From: Tianweitania sp. UT-5YL-CI-8 | GTDB lineage: Bacteria > Pseudomonadota > Alphaproteobacteria > Rhizobiales > Rhizobiaceae | NCBI RefSeq assembly: GCF_030010215.1 | Contig: NZ_JASCRR010000001.1 | Location: forward strand, 434,001 to 498,000 | DNA length: 64,000 nucleotides | Reading direction: 5' to 3' | In this document: piece by piece, positions 55,645-64,000 of the stretch | How the letters are laid out: each line of letters begins with the position of its first letter | Numbering within the stretch: the stretch's first letter is position 1 | Position numbers and translations under genes: made by a program | Notes under the pieces: generated by a model | Database searches by the model: none | What the model was told of the DNA's origin: nothing | What the model saw: only the letters and a program-made list of their open reading frames with translations

Positions 55645-56964
55645 ATGATCCATTCCCCGAGCCGCACCGCCGAAATCCGCAGGCTTGCCCGGCTGAACAA
55701 CGGTTCCGCCGAAGCACTTCTCGGCGAATTGCTGCGCGATGCCTTCGGCATCGATGCCGAAAACATCGCCATCAACCACGACCGCTACAGTCTGAATTCG
55801 CTCAACGGCTTCTTCGACACCGCCGAGGGACAGTTCTTCTTCAAGTTCCATCAAGAGGAAGGCGAGGAGGAGATGAGCGGTGAATATTATCGCGCCGACA
55901 TCCTGGCTCGCGCCAAGCTGCCGGTCGACCTGCCGGTGCTGTCTTCCGTGCTGCCGGGCGAGCAGATCCTCGTCTATCGCCGACGCAGCGACCCGCGTTT
56001 TTCCGACGTGCTGCGAGCGCTTGACCTCAAGGGCGATCCGGTTGCGGAAGCCAGGGCGATCCAGGCCGAGGCCGACCTTTCCGATGCACTTCTCGCCGTC
56101 TATCTCCAATCGCTGCACTCGATTACGCCGGAGCAGTCGGCCGCCGAACCCGTCCACCGGCTGTTCTACGAACGCTTGATCGAACCCTTGACTGGAAGGT
56201 ATCCGGGCGGACGCCTGCTCAGCTATTATATTGATAAGGATTTCGCTTTTCCGGGCGTTGAACTCGATTGGCCGACGCTGGCGTCCGCACATTTCGTGGT
56301 CAATGGCGTGCGCTATGCCCGCACGCTTGGCCAGCTCTTCGACGAGGCCGCCGAACGGCTGAACCCGCGCCGGCTGGCCGATGCCGGCGGCGTCATCGCC
56401 CATGGCGACGCCCACAACGCCAATGTCTGGTACAACGAGCAGCCGGACGGCACGGCAGCCCTGTCGTTCTTCGATCCGGCTTTTGCCGGCGAGCATGTGC
56501 CGACGCTGCTGGCCGAGGTGAAGGCCACCTTTCACAATGTGCTTGCCCACCCTCTCTGGCTCTACGATTCTGCGGACGCGGCCGATACCTGGCAGGCGAG
56601 CGCCGAGGTCGGCGGCGGCGATCTCATCATCACCACCGACTTCGCTCTCAGCCGCATCCGTCGCGCCCTGCTGGACGTGAAGGCTCAAAGGCTATGGAAG
56701 CCGTTGCTGGCAGCACTGGCGAAACGCGGCATGTTGCCGGACGACTGGCGCCACGTGGTGCGGCTCGGCCTGTTTTTATGCCCGACGCTGGTGATGAACC
56801 TGCGCGCCGGCGCAGGAAACCACAATGAGGTATCCTCGCTGATCGGGCTTTCGATGGCTGTCATGGCAGGCAGCGAACCGGAACACGGCGAGGACGTCGT
56901 CGGCCGCTTCCTCGACGTCATCGACCCAGCTACGGCACAAAAAACTCCTTCAGGCTTGAGATAA
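55645..56964 (+). CDS. Aminoglycoside phosphotransferase-like kinase of unknown substrate
   Basis: 439 residues. The APH/choline-kinase catalytic motif is visible: HGDAHNAN (253-260, catalytic Asp255, Asn260), then FFDPAFAG with metal-binding Asp277. A beta-3-like Lys67 in FFFKFH could bind ATP and Glu-rich EEGEEEMSGE follows. The C-terminal 150 residues are helical and have no match I recognise. Substrate could be a sugar, amino alcohol or imported amine. It lies 84 bases after the zinc dehydrogenase on the same strand and 137 before the tryptophan dioxygenase start, so it may join either unit. Confidence 0.68.
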   Translation: MIHSPSRTAEIRRLARLNNGSAEALLGELLRDAFGIDAENIAINHDRYSLNSLNGFFDTAEGQFFFKFHQEEGEEEMSGEYYRADILARAKLPVDLPVLSSVLPGEQILVYRRRSDPRFSDVLRALDLKGDPVAEARAIQAEADLSDALLAVYLQSLHSITPEQSAAEPVHRLFYERLIEPLTGRYPGGRLLSYYIDKDFAFPGVELDWPTLASAHFVVNGVRYARTLGQLFDEAAERLNPRRLADAGGVIAHGDAHNANVWYNEQPDGTAALSFFDPAFAGEHVPTLLAEVKATFHNVLAHPLWLYDSADAADTWQASAEVGGGDLIITTDFALSRIRRALLDVKAQRLWKPLLAALAKRGMLPDDWRHVVRLGLFLCPTLVMNLRAGAGNHNEVSSLIGLSMAVMAGSEPEHGEDVVGRFLDVIDPATAQKTPSGLR

Positions 56965-56968
56965 ATAT

Positions 56969-56983
56969 TTGATCTAATATCAA
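56969..56983. promoter_or_regulatory. Inverted repeat upstream of kynA
   Basis: TTGAT-CTAAT-ATCAA, with TTTGATC shared with 58832-58838 upstream of the GntR gene. A candidate site for that regulator; arms are only 5 bp. Confidence 0.35.
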
Positions 56984-57101
56984 GTTCATATTGCCAGCCA
57001 CCATGTCACCTCCTATTCTGCCTGTGAGGATCATGAACAGCGAAGACCGCAGCTTTGCCATGGGGCGAGCCACCGGTCTTCAGGCAGAAGGGCACCGCAG
57101 G

Positions 57102-57941
57102 ATGAGCGTCAAACCCTATGACCCCGCCCAAGACGGCGCTCAGATGTCCTTCAAGGAGCGGATGTCCTATGCGGACTACCTGAACCTCGACATGGTCCTC
57201 GGCGCGCAAAAACCCTTGTCAGACGCGCATGACGAGATGCTGTTCATCGTCCAGCACCATGTCTCCGAACTCTGGATGAAGCTCGCCATCCACGAGATCA
57301 TCTCGGCCATCGAGGCGATCCGCAACGACAAGCCGCAGGCGGCCTTTAAGATGCTGTCGCGTGTGGCGCGCATCTTCGAGCAGCTCAACAATGCCTGGGA
57401 CGTGCTGCGCACCATGACGCCGAGCGAATACACCACGTTCCGCGATGCGCTGGGTCAGTCTTCCGGCTTCCAGTCCTACCAGTATCGCGCCATCGAGTTC
57501 CTGGCCGGAAACCGCAACCTGGCTATGCTCGGTCCGCATGCGCATCGCCCCGAAATTCTCTCCAAGCTGGAAACGATCCTGGCGCAGCCGAGCCTTTATG
57601 AGGAAGCGCTGCGCCTGCTTGCCCGCGCCGGTTTCGATATCGGCGAGGATGCCGAGCGCAGCGACTGGCGCAGTTCGCGCAGCCAGAACGATAAGGTCAT
57701 GGAAGCCTGGAAGGAAATCTATAACGAGCCCGAGCGCTATTGGGACCTCTACGAACTCGCCGAGAAGCTGGTGGATTTCGAGGATTACTTCCGCCGCTGG
57801 CGTTTCAACCATGTCACCACTGTCGAGCGTGTCATTGGATTCAAGCGCGGCACCGGCGGAACGTCGGGCACCCATTATCTCAAGAAGATGCTGGAGGTCG
57901 AACTGTTTCCCGAACTCTGGCGCGTTCGCACCGAGCTCTAG
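57102..57941 (+). CDS. kynA: Tryptophan 2,3-dioxygenase
   Basis: Heme enzyme that converts L-tryptophan to N-formylkynurenine. From 57102 the protein has 279 residues, the usual length; ATGs at 57033 and 57060 would add up to 23. Conserved: [25 protein letters not shown] (Phe48, His52 of the distal pocket), [30 protein letters not shown], and [18 protein letters not shown] with the proximal heme His. GTGGTSGT-like loop follows. It forms a two-gene unit with the hydrolase downstream. Confidence 0.93.
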   Translation: MSVKPYDPAQDGAQMSFKERMSYADYLNLDMVLGAQKPLSDAHDEMLFIVQHHVSELWMKLAIHEIISAIEAIRNDKPQAAFKMLSRVARIFEQLNNAWDVLRTMTPSEYTTFRDALGQSSGFQSYQYRAIEFLAGNRNLAMLGPHAHRPEILSKLETILAQPSLYEEALRLLARAGFDIGEDAERSDWRSSRSQNDKVMEAWKEIYNEPERYWDLYELAEKLVDFEDYFRRWRFNHVTTVERVIGFKRGTGGTSGTHYLKKMLEVELFPELWRVRTEL

Positions 57942-57966
57942 GATCAACAAGGCCTGCGGGGGGATC

Positions 57967-58806
57967 ATGATTTTCCATCACATCACGGATTGGGACGACG
58001 CCTATTCCAACGGCGCCAACATCGCCGGCGGCAACCGCTGGCCCGAGGCCTGGGTCGCGCCCGCGCAAGCCTATCGCGACGAGCTTTCAGCTGCCGGCCG
58101 CGCCGAACTCGGCCTGTCCTATGGCGACAAGCCACGCAACCGCTTCGACCTGTTCCTGCCCGAAGGCGAGGCCAAGGGCCTCGTCGCCTTCATCCATGGC
58201 GGCTACTGGTACAGCCTCGACAATTCCTACTGGTCGCATCTGGCGCGCGGCGCCAATGAGCGCGGTTTCGCCGTGGCCATGCCGACCTATACGCTCTGCC
58301 CAGAAGTCCGCATCGCCGACATCGTTGTCGAAGTGGCCGCAGCCATCGAGACCGCTGCGGCAAAGGTCGCGGGGCCGATCCACCTCACCGGCCATTCCGC
58401 CGGCGGCCATCTCGTCTCGCGCATGATCTCGGCGACATCCCCGTTGAAGCCGGATGTCCGCGCGCGCATCGGCAACACGGTCTCGATTTCCGGAGTGCAC
58501 GACCTACGTCCGCTGATGCGGACCAAGATGAACGCGAACCTCCGCGTCGATGCCGAAGAGGCGCAGACGGAAAGCCCGGTCCTGCTCGAACCGGGTCCGG
58601 ATGCGCGGCTGTTCTGCTGGGTCGGCGCCAATGAGCGCGCCGAGTTCATCCGCCTCAACGATCTTCTGGCCAATGTCTGGACAGGCCTCGGTGCCTCCAC
58701 CGGACATTATGCCGAGCCGGATAAGCATCATTTCAATGTCGTCGATGGCTTGGCCGACCCTTGGCATCCTCTCACCTGCACACTGCTTGGCGCGGCGCGC
58801 GAATAG
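57967..58806 (+). CDS. Alpha/beta hydrolase, probable kynurenine formamidase
   Basis: 279 residues from the ATG at 57967, 25 bases after kynA. The HGGYW motif at 77-81 is the HGGXW signature of the alpha/beta-hydrolase kynurenine formamidases; the nucleophile Ser144 is in TGHSAGGHL. A C-terminal PDKHHFNVVD supplies the His. It would hydrolyse N-formylkynurenine to kynurenine. KynU and anthranilate genes are absent here, so the route beyond kynurenine is elsewhere. Confidence 0.87.
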   Translation: MIFHHITDWDDAYSNGANIAGGNRWPEAWVAPAQAYRDELSAAGRAELGLSYGDKPRNRFDLFLPEGEAKGLVAFIHGGYWYSLDNSYWSHLARGANERGFAVAMPTYTLCPEVRIADIVVEVAAAIETAAAKVAGPIHLTGHSAGGHLVSRMISATSPLKPDVRARIGNTVSISGVHDLRPLMRTKMNANLRVDAEEAQTESPVLLEPGPDARLFCWVGANERAEFIRLNDLLANVWTGLGASTGHYAEPDKHHFNVVDGLADPWHPLTCTLLGAARE

Positions 58807-58831
58807 ATGTCGAAGCAGTTGACGTTCGATC

Positions 58832-58838
58832 TTTGATC
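58832..58838. promoter_or_regulatory. TTTGATC element upstream of the GntR gene
   Basis: TTTGATC followed by ATAAAACA, resembling the sequence before kynA (56968-56974). It fits autoregulation by the GntR protein, but one heptamer is weak evidence. Confidence 0.25.
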
Positions 58839-58929
58839 ATAAAACATATCCTGCCTTGCGATGAGTCGCCGAGCGGCTTACGAGCGGCGTGACAGGCAGA
58901 GCCGATCAAACGATCGAACTGGAGGAATT

Positions 58930-59682
58930 GTGGCCGACCGCGACAGCAACTCACTTCTCGTCGACGTAGTGCCGGTTCTGCGCGAAACGGTCCAGAACCG
59001 CGTACACCAGCAACTTCGGCATCTGCTTATGGTCGGGCGTTTCCAGCCTGGCCAAGCGCTGAAAATCCATGATCTCGCCGAGGTCTTCGGCACCAGCGCG
59101 CAGCCTGTGCGCGAATCCATCCGGCAACTGGTGGCGGAACGCGCTCTGGAAGCCCTGCCGAACCGCAGCGCGCGCGTGCCGTTGATGGACGACACGCGGC
59201 TGGAGGACCTGCGCCGTACGCGCCTTGCGCTCGAAGGCCTCGCGGCGGAGATTTCAGCTGAACGGGCGACCAAAGAGGATATCGAGGCGCTTGCGCGGAT
59301 CGTTGATGAAGAAGTGCGGGCCGACGAGGATCTGCATGTCGAATCCAGCGTCAACCGCAACCTTGAATTCCATTTCCGGCTGTATCGGATATCCGACTCG
59401 ACCGTTCTCTTGCCGATCGTCGAAGGCCTTTGGCTTCAGGTCGGGCCGAACATCCGCCGAGCGGCCGAGAATTTCGATGCGCGCGACGGCCGCGGAGCGG
59501 AACTGCACATCAGAACTGTCGCCGAGTTGCGCAAGGGCAACGTCAAGGGTGTCCGAAAGGCTATCGAAGATGACATCAACCGGTTCTTCGACCTGCTGGT
59601 GAAGCCGCGCCCGGCGGACGCTTCGCCAGCTAAGCCTGAGTCTGCCGTCAACGGCTCCTATCCATCCATTCGCGTACTTTAA
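58930..59682 (+). CDS. GntR-family regulator with FCD domain (tryptophan/kynurenine regulator candidate)
   Basis: 250 residues from the GTG at 58930, with GGAGGAA just upstream; an ATG at 58861 has no ribosome site. Winged helix KIHDLAEVFGTSAQPVRES is followed by an FCD helical domain with metal-type residues (NLEFHFRLYRI, ELHIRTVAELRKGN). It follows the kyn pair by 123 bases. Its last 35 bases overlap the end of the convergent hydrolase gene. It may control both flanking operons. Confidence 0.9.
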   Translation: MADRDSNSLLVDVVPVLRETVQNRVHQQLRHLLMVGRFQPGQALKIHDLAEVFGTSAQPVRESIRQLVAERALEALPNRSARVPLMDDTRLEDLRRTRLALEGLAAEISAERATKEDIEALARIVDEEVRADEDLHVESSVNRNLEFHFRLYRISDSTVLLPIVEGLWLQVGPNIRRAAENFDARDGRGAELHIRTVAELRKGNVKGVRKAIEDDINRFFDLLVKPRPADASPAKPESAVNGSYPSIRVL

Positions 59683-60487
59683 GGGTCCAGAGATCGTCGG
59701 CATTGCCAGTGTTAAGGTGGATGCTGAAATGGTCGTCGTCGGGGAAGACGTGATGGTCGACGGGTTGCGCGACGGCCTCAAGTGCTGCGACCAAGGCCGG
59801 ACCGTCGCGCAGGACCTGTTCCTTTTCCTTGCCGCCCCAGGTGATGAAGAACGGCGCAAAGGTCTTGCTCGCAATCTCGATGGGGCTGTTTGGCACATCG
59901 GCCGGAACGCGCAGGCTCTCGTCAGCCTCGATATCGGCCAGCCGTCGCGAATAGCTGCCGCTGATCGGCAGAACGCCTAAAAACGCATCGTCCGGCAGGC
60001 CGGCTTCGCGGCGCGCGTCGTGCTGCAGCGCCATCTGCGCGACGATCTGCGCGCCCGCCGAATGCCCGCTGATGAAGATACGCTTGGGGTCGCCGCCCAG
60101 CTCGGCGATGGTGTTTCGGACATAGGTCAGCGACGCGAAGGCATCCTGCATGATATCGCGATAGGAAACCGTCGGCGCGAGCCTGTAGGACACGGACACG
60201 AAGATCGCCGGGAATGCGGTGATCGCCGGCGCCATGAAACCGCACCATTCCTTGTAGCCATGGGTGAAATTGCCGCCATGGAAGAACAGCAGGACTGGCA
60301 GCGGCTGGGGTGAAGGCTCGTCCGGCAGGTAGATGTCGAGTTTTTGCCAATAATCAGGACCGTAGGCGACATCCAGCACTGCACGCGAATTCTCGGCCAC
60401 AGCGCGTGACAGCCTGAGACAGGTTTCGGCATAGGCGTCGGCATTGGCGTTGATCGGCGTTTGGGGCGGAAGATCGTCAAAGCTCAT
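59648..60487 (-). CDS. Alpha/beta hydrolase (esterase/formamidase-like)
   Basis: 279 residues. HGGNF at 70-74 (oxyanion motif), SGHSAGAQ with Ser143, and PDDDHFSIH for the catalytic Asp/His. It resembles the HSL/formamidase group and is about the same size as the formamidase beside kynA, but the HGGXW tryptophan is replaced by Phe. It is the last gene of the minus operon and starts 21 bases after the DMT transporter stop. The substrate is unknown; a second N-formyl-amide hydrolase is possible. Confidence 0.87.
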   Translation of the reverse strand: MSFDDLPPQTPINANADAYAETCLRLSRAVAENSRAVLDVAYGPDYWQKLDIYLPDEPSPQPLPVLLFFHGGNFTHGYKEWCGFMAPAITAFPAIFVSVSYRLAPTVSYRDIMQDAFASLTYVRNTIAELGGDPKRIFISGHSAGAQIVAQMALQHDARREAGLPDDAFLGVLPISGSYSRRLADIEADESLRVPADVPNSPIEIASKTFAPFFITWGGKEKEQVLRDGPALVAALEAVAQPVDHHVFPDDDHFSIHLNTGNADDLWTLKVREWMDRSR

Positions 60488-60508
60488 GGGATGCTCCGTT
60501 GGGGCTGA

Positions 60509-61435
60509 TTACTGGGAAAGTTTGTTTTTCGCGGGGCTGCGGCGCAGCGATAGGAGCGCGCCGACGATGATGACGACGGTGCCGAACAGAGCCAGCGCCG
60601 TTGGCATTTCGCCGAGAAAGATGGCGCCGATGGCTATGGCAAAGACCGCGCGGGTGAAGTCCACCGGCGCCAAGGCGGACGCTTCGCCGACGCGCAGCGC
60701 CATGATCATCGAGGTGTTGCCTATGACGCTGAGCAATCCGGTGGCAACGAGGATGCAGAATGTCTCGAAATCGGGCGTCACCCAGTTCCATATCGCAATA
60801 GGCGTCAGCATCAGCGTGCCGAATGCGGTCTGGTAAAGCAGAAGCATGGCCGGTGGATCACGCTGGGCCAGCACGCGGGTGGCGATGGTTCCCGCGGCAG
60901 CGGCAGCGGCGGAAAACAGCCCCATCAGCGCGCCGGCGATGGAAACGTCGCCGCTGCCGGGACGCGCCAGGATGAGGATGCCGGCGAAGCCAAGAAATAC
61001 AGCGAGCCAGCGGCGCGGTCCGACCGCTTCGCGAAGCAACATGGCCGCGAACAAGGTGACGAAGAAGGCCTTGGAAAAGCTGATCGCGGTGGCCTCCGCC
61101 AAAGGCAAAAGCACGACGGCGGAAAAGCCGGCATATAGGCTGCTGACGAGAAGGCCGACGCGCACGAGATGGGCGCCGCGCCTTTCGCTCTTGATCAGCG
61201 CCTGACCGAACATCGGAAAATTGCGCAGGCCGATAAACAGGAACTGCGTGGCAACGGAGAAGAACATGATGAGCGAGACCGGTACGGTCTCCGCACTGGT
61301 CTTGATGAGCGCCACCATGATCGAGAAGATCAAGGCGTTCATCGTCATCAACAGCGAGCCGCGCACATTGCCGCTCAGTTCGCTCCAGCGATGGACAGTA
61401 TTTTCGGTCAGGTTACGCCATCTATTGCCCGGCAT
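60509..61435 (-). CDS. EamA/DMT-family transporter (RhaT/YdcZ-like)
   Basis: 308 residues from 61435; a TTG at 61444 is possible. Ten membrane segments in two EamA repeats: first LLMTMNALIFSIMVALIK and FSKAFFVTLFAAMLL, second PVDFTRAVFAIAIGAIFLGE. It likely exports or imports a small metabolite such as an amino acid. The start overlaps the end of the carboxypeptidase gene by 14 bases, showing tight coupling. Confidence 0.9.
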   Translation of the reverse strand: MPGNRWRNLTENTVHRWSELSGNVRGSLLMTMNALIFSIMVALIKTSAETVPVSLIMFFSVATQFLFIGLRNFPMFGQALIKSERRGAHLVRVGLLVSSLYAGFSAVVLLPLAEATAISFSKAFFVTLFAAMLLREAVGPRRWLAVFLGFAGILILARPGSGDVSIAGALMGLFSAAAAAAGTIATRVLAQRDPPAMLLLYQTAFGTLMLTPIAIWNWVTPDFETFCILVATGLLSVIGNTSMIMALRVGEASALAPVDFTRAVFAIAIGAIFLGEMPTALALFGTVVIIVGALLSLRRSPAKNKLSQ

Positions 61436-62597
61436 TCGCGCCAAGCCGGCCGACCACCGCCCTCAAGGCTTCAGGAAACGACCGTCCGAAATTGTAGGCG
61501 CGATCGGGAGACCACCCGGTCTCGGGCGTCGGGAATTCGGTCGTATCCTTGAAGGGCTGTTCGAGCAGGACGGACAGGGCCTGCGGAAAACGGTTGCCGA
61601 TCCAGTTCCAGGCCATGCCGAGATCGGCCTCGACCGGACAACCGCCGGGATAGGCGTGGCCAAGCTCGTAGTCGGGCGAAGCGGCGGCCCAGGCCTGCTC
61701 GAACCGGGTGAAAACATCACGCCGCTCGGGCTTCCAACTCGGCACGTTCTCCGATGGCCAGATGAAATTGCAGCGCAGTTCCTTGTCGGCATGGCAGTCG
61801 ATACAGAAATCGACGCCGATATCTTCCATCTTCGACCGCACATGGAAAACCTCCGGCGACATCTCCAAGGAAGGCCCGTTCCATTCGCGGTTGAGATTGA
61901 TGCCCTTGGCATTGGCGCGGGTGAACCCATTTGCTGAGCCGTCCGGATTGACGTTGGGCACCACATAGATCACCGCCGAAGCCAGCAGCGCGCGGGCCGT
62001 TGCGTCGGTCTCATCGAGCAGGCGGTCGATTACGCCTTCGAGGAAATAGCCGCCTTGCGTCTCGGACGAATGCTGACGCGCGATGATCCAGCATTTGGCC
62101 TTGCCAGGACCCTGCGTCCCGATCGTCAGCATATCGATCGGCCGGCCCTCGACGCTTTCTCCGATGGTCTTGAACTTGACGAGGGGCGAGGTCTGCGCCA
62201 AGGCGATGAAGCGGTGTTCGCGTTCCGCGCCATAAGGCGGCCAGACCGCGTAGAAACACAGATCGTGTTCGGGCTGGTGCTCGAAGATGAACGACGTGCC
62301 GTCGAATGTGCCGGGCACCCGGAACCAGTAGTCGCCGTCATAGCTCGCCACCGCGCCGGTGTTCTGCCAGGCGTTGTCGTAATCCTCGCGGTTGGCGAGG
62401 CGCCAGGCAAGCACGTCGGCGGCATTGGTCAGGCTGAACCTGCAGGCCTGCCCCATCGCGCCCGAAACCCGGAAATGATACCAGCCGAGAAACACGCCGC
62501 CGGGGTCCTTGCGCAACGCAAGGCGGATGTCGGCCGGGTCGGATGCGTCAACGACCTCGATGCTGCCTGATGTAATCTTCGAACTGATTGAGATCAT
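61422..62597 (-). CDS. M14-family zinc carboxypeptidase
   Basis: 391 residues from the ATG at 62597 (GGAG upstream); an ATG at 62612 is possible. An N-terminal beta-sandwich domain (residues 1-125) of the cytosolic carboxypeptidase type precedes the zinc domain. Zinc ligands: His176 and Glu179 in RQHSSETQGG, and His in CIDCHADKEL. The catalytic Glu is in LLEQPF. No signal peptide, so it is cytoplasmic. It likely trims small peptides or amide conjugates. Confidence 0.88.
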   Translation of the reverse strand: MISISSKITSGSIEVVDASDPADIRLALRKDPGGVFLGWYHFRVSGAMGQACRFSLTNAADVLAWRLANREDYDNAWQNTGAVASYDGDYWFRVPGTFDGTSFIFEHQPEHDLCFYAVWPPYGAEREHRFIALAQTSPLVKFKTIGESVEGRPIDMLTIGTQGPGKAKCWIIARQHSSETQGGYFLEGVIDRLLDETDATARALLASAVIYVVPNVNPDGSANGFTRANAKGINLNREWNGPSLEMSPEVFHVRSKMEDIGVDFCIDCHADKELRCNFIWPSENVPSWKPERRDVFTRFEQAWAAASPDYELGHAYPGGCPVEADLGMAWNWIGNRFPQALSVLLEQPFKDTTEFPTPETGWSPDRAYNFGRSFPEALRAVVGRLGANAGQ

Positions 62598-62672
62598 CGG
62601 TACTCCACCCATCCTGGGACTTCAGGCAAGCGCGGAAGGGCTGAAGCGCCTCCCGCGCAACGTCTCCCGGCC

Positions 62673-63737
62673 TTACGCTGCCGGCTTATCCTCGTTCAGA
62701 TTGTAGTGCATGATCCGGCCATGACGGCCTTTCTGGTCGCGTTCGAGGTCGTAAACATCGCCCTCCATCGCCGTCTTCTGCACCAGCACCGCGTCGATTT
62801 CAGCACGGTCGGCATCGGTCAGCTTCAGGCCGAACAGACGGCTATGCGCCGAGAGATGCCCGCCATGGCGCACACCGACTATGATGCCGGCGACCTGCGG
62901 CCAGTCGAGTACGGCGCGCATCGCGACATCGGCGATGTTGACATGATGACGGTCCGCGATCCTGCGCAGTGTGGCCAGCAGCGCCTGGAAAAGCTCCCAT
63001 CCGCCCATGTCGTCGATGATCAGCTTGTACTTGACCAGCGAGCGGTTCTCGAGGTCGCCAACCGGTTCCGGCACGCCGAGCCAACGGTCGCTGAGGAAGC
63101 CGCCGGCAACCGTGCCGTAGCACAGGATCTTGATGTCGTTTTCTTTGCAGAACGGCAGCAGGTCCTTTTCCGGCCTGTTGTCGAGCAGCGAATACTGCAC
63201 CTGCATCGATGCGAATTCGATGCCGGCATCCTTGAGTTCGCGCATGCACGACGTGTTGAAATTGGTCGTGCCGAGAAGGTCGATCTTACCCTCTTTCTGG
63301 AAATCGGCGAGCCAGCCGGCAACCTCGACATAGCGCGGCACTGCCGTATCCCACCAATGGAACTGCACGAGGTTCAACCGGTCGAGACCAAGCCGCACGA
63401 GCGAGCGGTCGATGGTTTCCTGAAGATCTGCCTTGGTGATCGTCCGCAGTTTCCGCAGGTCGGGAACGCTTTTGGTATGCACCTTGAGCGGCGCCAGCAG
63501 CTCAAGGTCGCCCGAGGCGATGGTGGCGCGGCGGAAATCGCCGATCAATTGCTCGACACCCGTATAGATGTCGGCGCAGTCGAAGGTGGTGATGCCGGAG
63601 CGGATATAATCGCCCATCTCCGAGATTGCCTTATCGTGATCGACGGCGGCGTGACCGCCGGCAAGCTGCCAGCCACCCTTGAGCACGCGGCTGATCGTAT
63701 AGCCCGGCCTGATGTCCGTGGTTTCGACTGCGGTCAC
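62673..63737 (-). CDS. Aldo/keto reductase
   Basis: 354 residues from the GTG at 63737, which follows GGAGGA and overlaps the upstream stop. Catalytic tetrad: Asp53 and Tyr58 in TFDCADIY, Lys85 in PLKVHTK, His in LVQFHWWD. The C-terminal NADPH segment includes AGIIVGVRHGGHL. It is the second gene of the minus operon. The substrate is unknown; the operon around it (carboxypeptidase, transporter, hydrolase) suggests metabolism of an amide or amino-acid derivative. Confidence 0.9.
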   Translation of the reverse strand: MTAVETTDIRPGYTISRVLKGGWQLAGGHAAVDHDKAISEMGDYIRSGITTFDCADIYTGVEQLIGDFRRATIASGDLELLAPLKVHTKSVPDLRKLRTITKADLQETIDRSLVRLGLDRLNLVQFHWWDTAVPRYVEVAGWLADFQKEGKIDLLGTTNFNTSCMRELKDAGIEFASMQVQYSLLDNRPEKDLLPFCKENDIKILCYGTVAGGFLSDRWLGVPEPVGDLENRSLVKYKLIIDDMGGWELFQALLATLRRIADRHHVNIADVAMRAVLDWPQVAGIIVGVRHGGHLSAHSRLFGLKLTDADRAEIDAVLVQKTAMEGDVYDLERDQKGRHGRIMHYNLNEDKPAA

Positions 63738-64000
63738 GCGTCCTCCTCGCCCGGCAGGGCTACTTTTGTCGTGTCGTTGTGATTGAAGCGGCGATAATTC
63801 AGCCTGGTGATTTTCATACGCGTGGGACAATGCGGATCGGGACATGCCACTTCCGCATCCGACGTCATCCAGTCATTCTTATGCGACGGCCGCTGTTTTG
63901 CAGCCAGCAGCGGCAGGACGGCCGCGAGCGAATAGATGGAAAAGCCCTGCCCCGGCGGCAGGTACAGCATCTCGCCGCGCAGTTCGAAATAATCGCCCGG
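63734..64000 (-). CDS. TIGR04076-like protein, N-terminus cut by window
   Basis: Open from base 64000 to its stop overlapping the aldo/keto reductase GTG; 88 residues are visible. GDYFELRGEMLYLPPGQGF and the Cys-containing VACPDPHCPTRMKITRL end resemble the TIGR04076 family as I recall it. The rest is too short for certainty. It is the first visible gene of the minus operon, whose true beginning lies beyond the window. Function is unknown. Confidence 0.5.
   Translation of the reverse strand, partial: PGDYFELRGEMLYLPPGQGFSIYSLAAVLPLLAAKQRPSHKNDWMTSDAEVACPDPHCPTRMKITRLNYRRFNHNDTTKVALPGEEDA

Overview
The window is high-GC DNA packed with catabolic operons: solute importers (two peptide/opine-type permeases, a TRAP system, and three further ABC systems of sugar, SsuABC-like and spermidine-like type), short-chain dehydrogenases, and GntR/IclR/AraC/Lrp regulators next to the operons they probably control. 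The protein families, Tat-exported binding proteins, dense ATGA overlaps and palindromic intergenic elements suggest an alphaproteobacterium of the Hyphomicrobiales (Rhizobiales), probably a Mesorhizobium/Phyllobacteriaceae relative; this is inferred from family resemblance only. There is no rRNA, tRNA, CRISPR array, integrase, transposase or replication gene. The region looks like the metabolic part of a chromosome or large replicon.

Layout. 1-3616 (-): oligopeptide-type ABC importer (permease cut by the window start, second permease, Tat-dependent binding protein), divergent from 4000-8271 (+): PdxA-like dehydrogenase, DHDPS/NAL-family lyase or aldolase, cytoplasmic sialidase-like BNR protein and iron alcohol dehydrogenase. 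8369-9742: two small acidic proteins either side of a terminator, and a 3-methyladenine DNA glycosylase. 10005-20141 (+): one long operon with a fused TRAP permease, its binding protein, two SDRs, an IclR regulator, a thiolase-like protein, an acyl-CoA ligase, a double PCC/DUF296 protein and an alpha/beta hydrolase. 20186-27334: glucoamylase-family protein and the branched-chain 2-oxoacid dehydrogenase complex (bkd, lpd) with a divergent Lrp-type regulator. 27438-29429: Tat-exported PhoX/DUF839 protein.

29488-39928 is a divergent amino-sugar locus. The minus arm has murQ, a sugar ABC transporter and a Gfo/Idh/MocA oxidoreductase. The plus arm has a BadF-type kinase, a GntR/UTRA regulator, a SIS-type deaminase and nagA. 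Both promoters carry 11-bp-period repeats of TTGG(T/C)A. Together the genes could import and degrade GlcNAc and MurNAc without a PTS. 39920-42180: AraC regulator divergent from an MFS exporter.

42270-48919: a cyclase and a FAH-family hydrolase divergent from an SsuABC-like transporter with its own GntR and an SDR. 49065-55560: a spermidine-type ABC importer followed by a histidinol-dehydrogenase paralogue and a zinc alcohol dehydrogenase, possibly a diol (sulfopropanediol-like) oxidation unit. 55645-56964: an APH-like kinase of unknown substrate. 57102-58806: tryptophan 2,3-dioxygenase and a kynurenine-formamidase-like hydrolase. 58930-59682: GntR/FCD regulator, convergent with a five-gene minus operon (alpha/beta hydrolase, DMT transporter, M14 carboxypeptidase, aldo/keto reductase, and a TIGR04076-like protein cut by the window end).

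Starts were moved inward wherever a Shine-Dalgarno sequence, operon overlap or family length supported it. No similarity search could be run, so substrate assignments are inferences.
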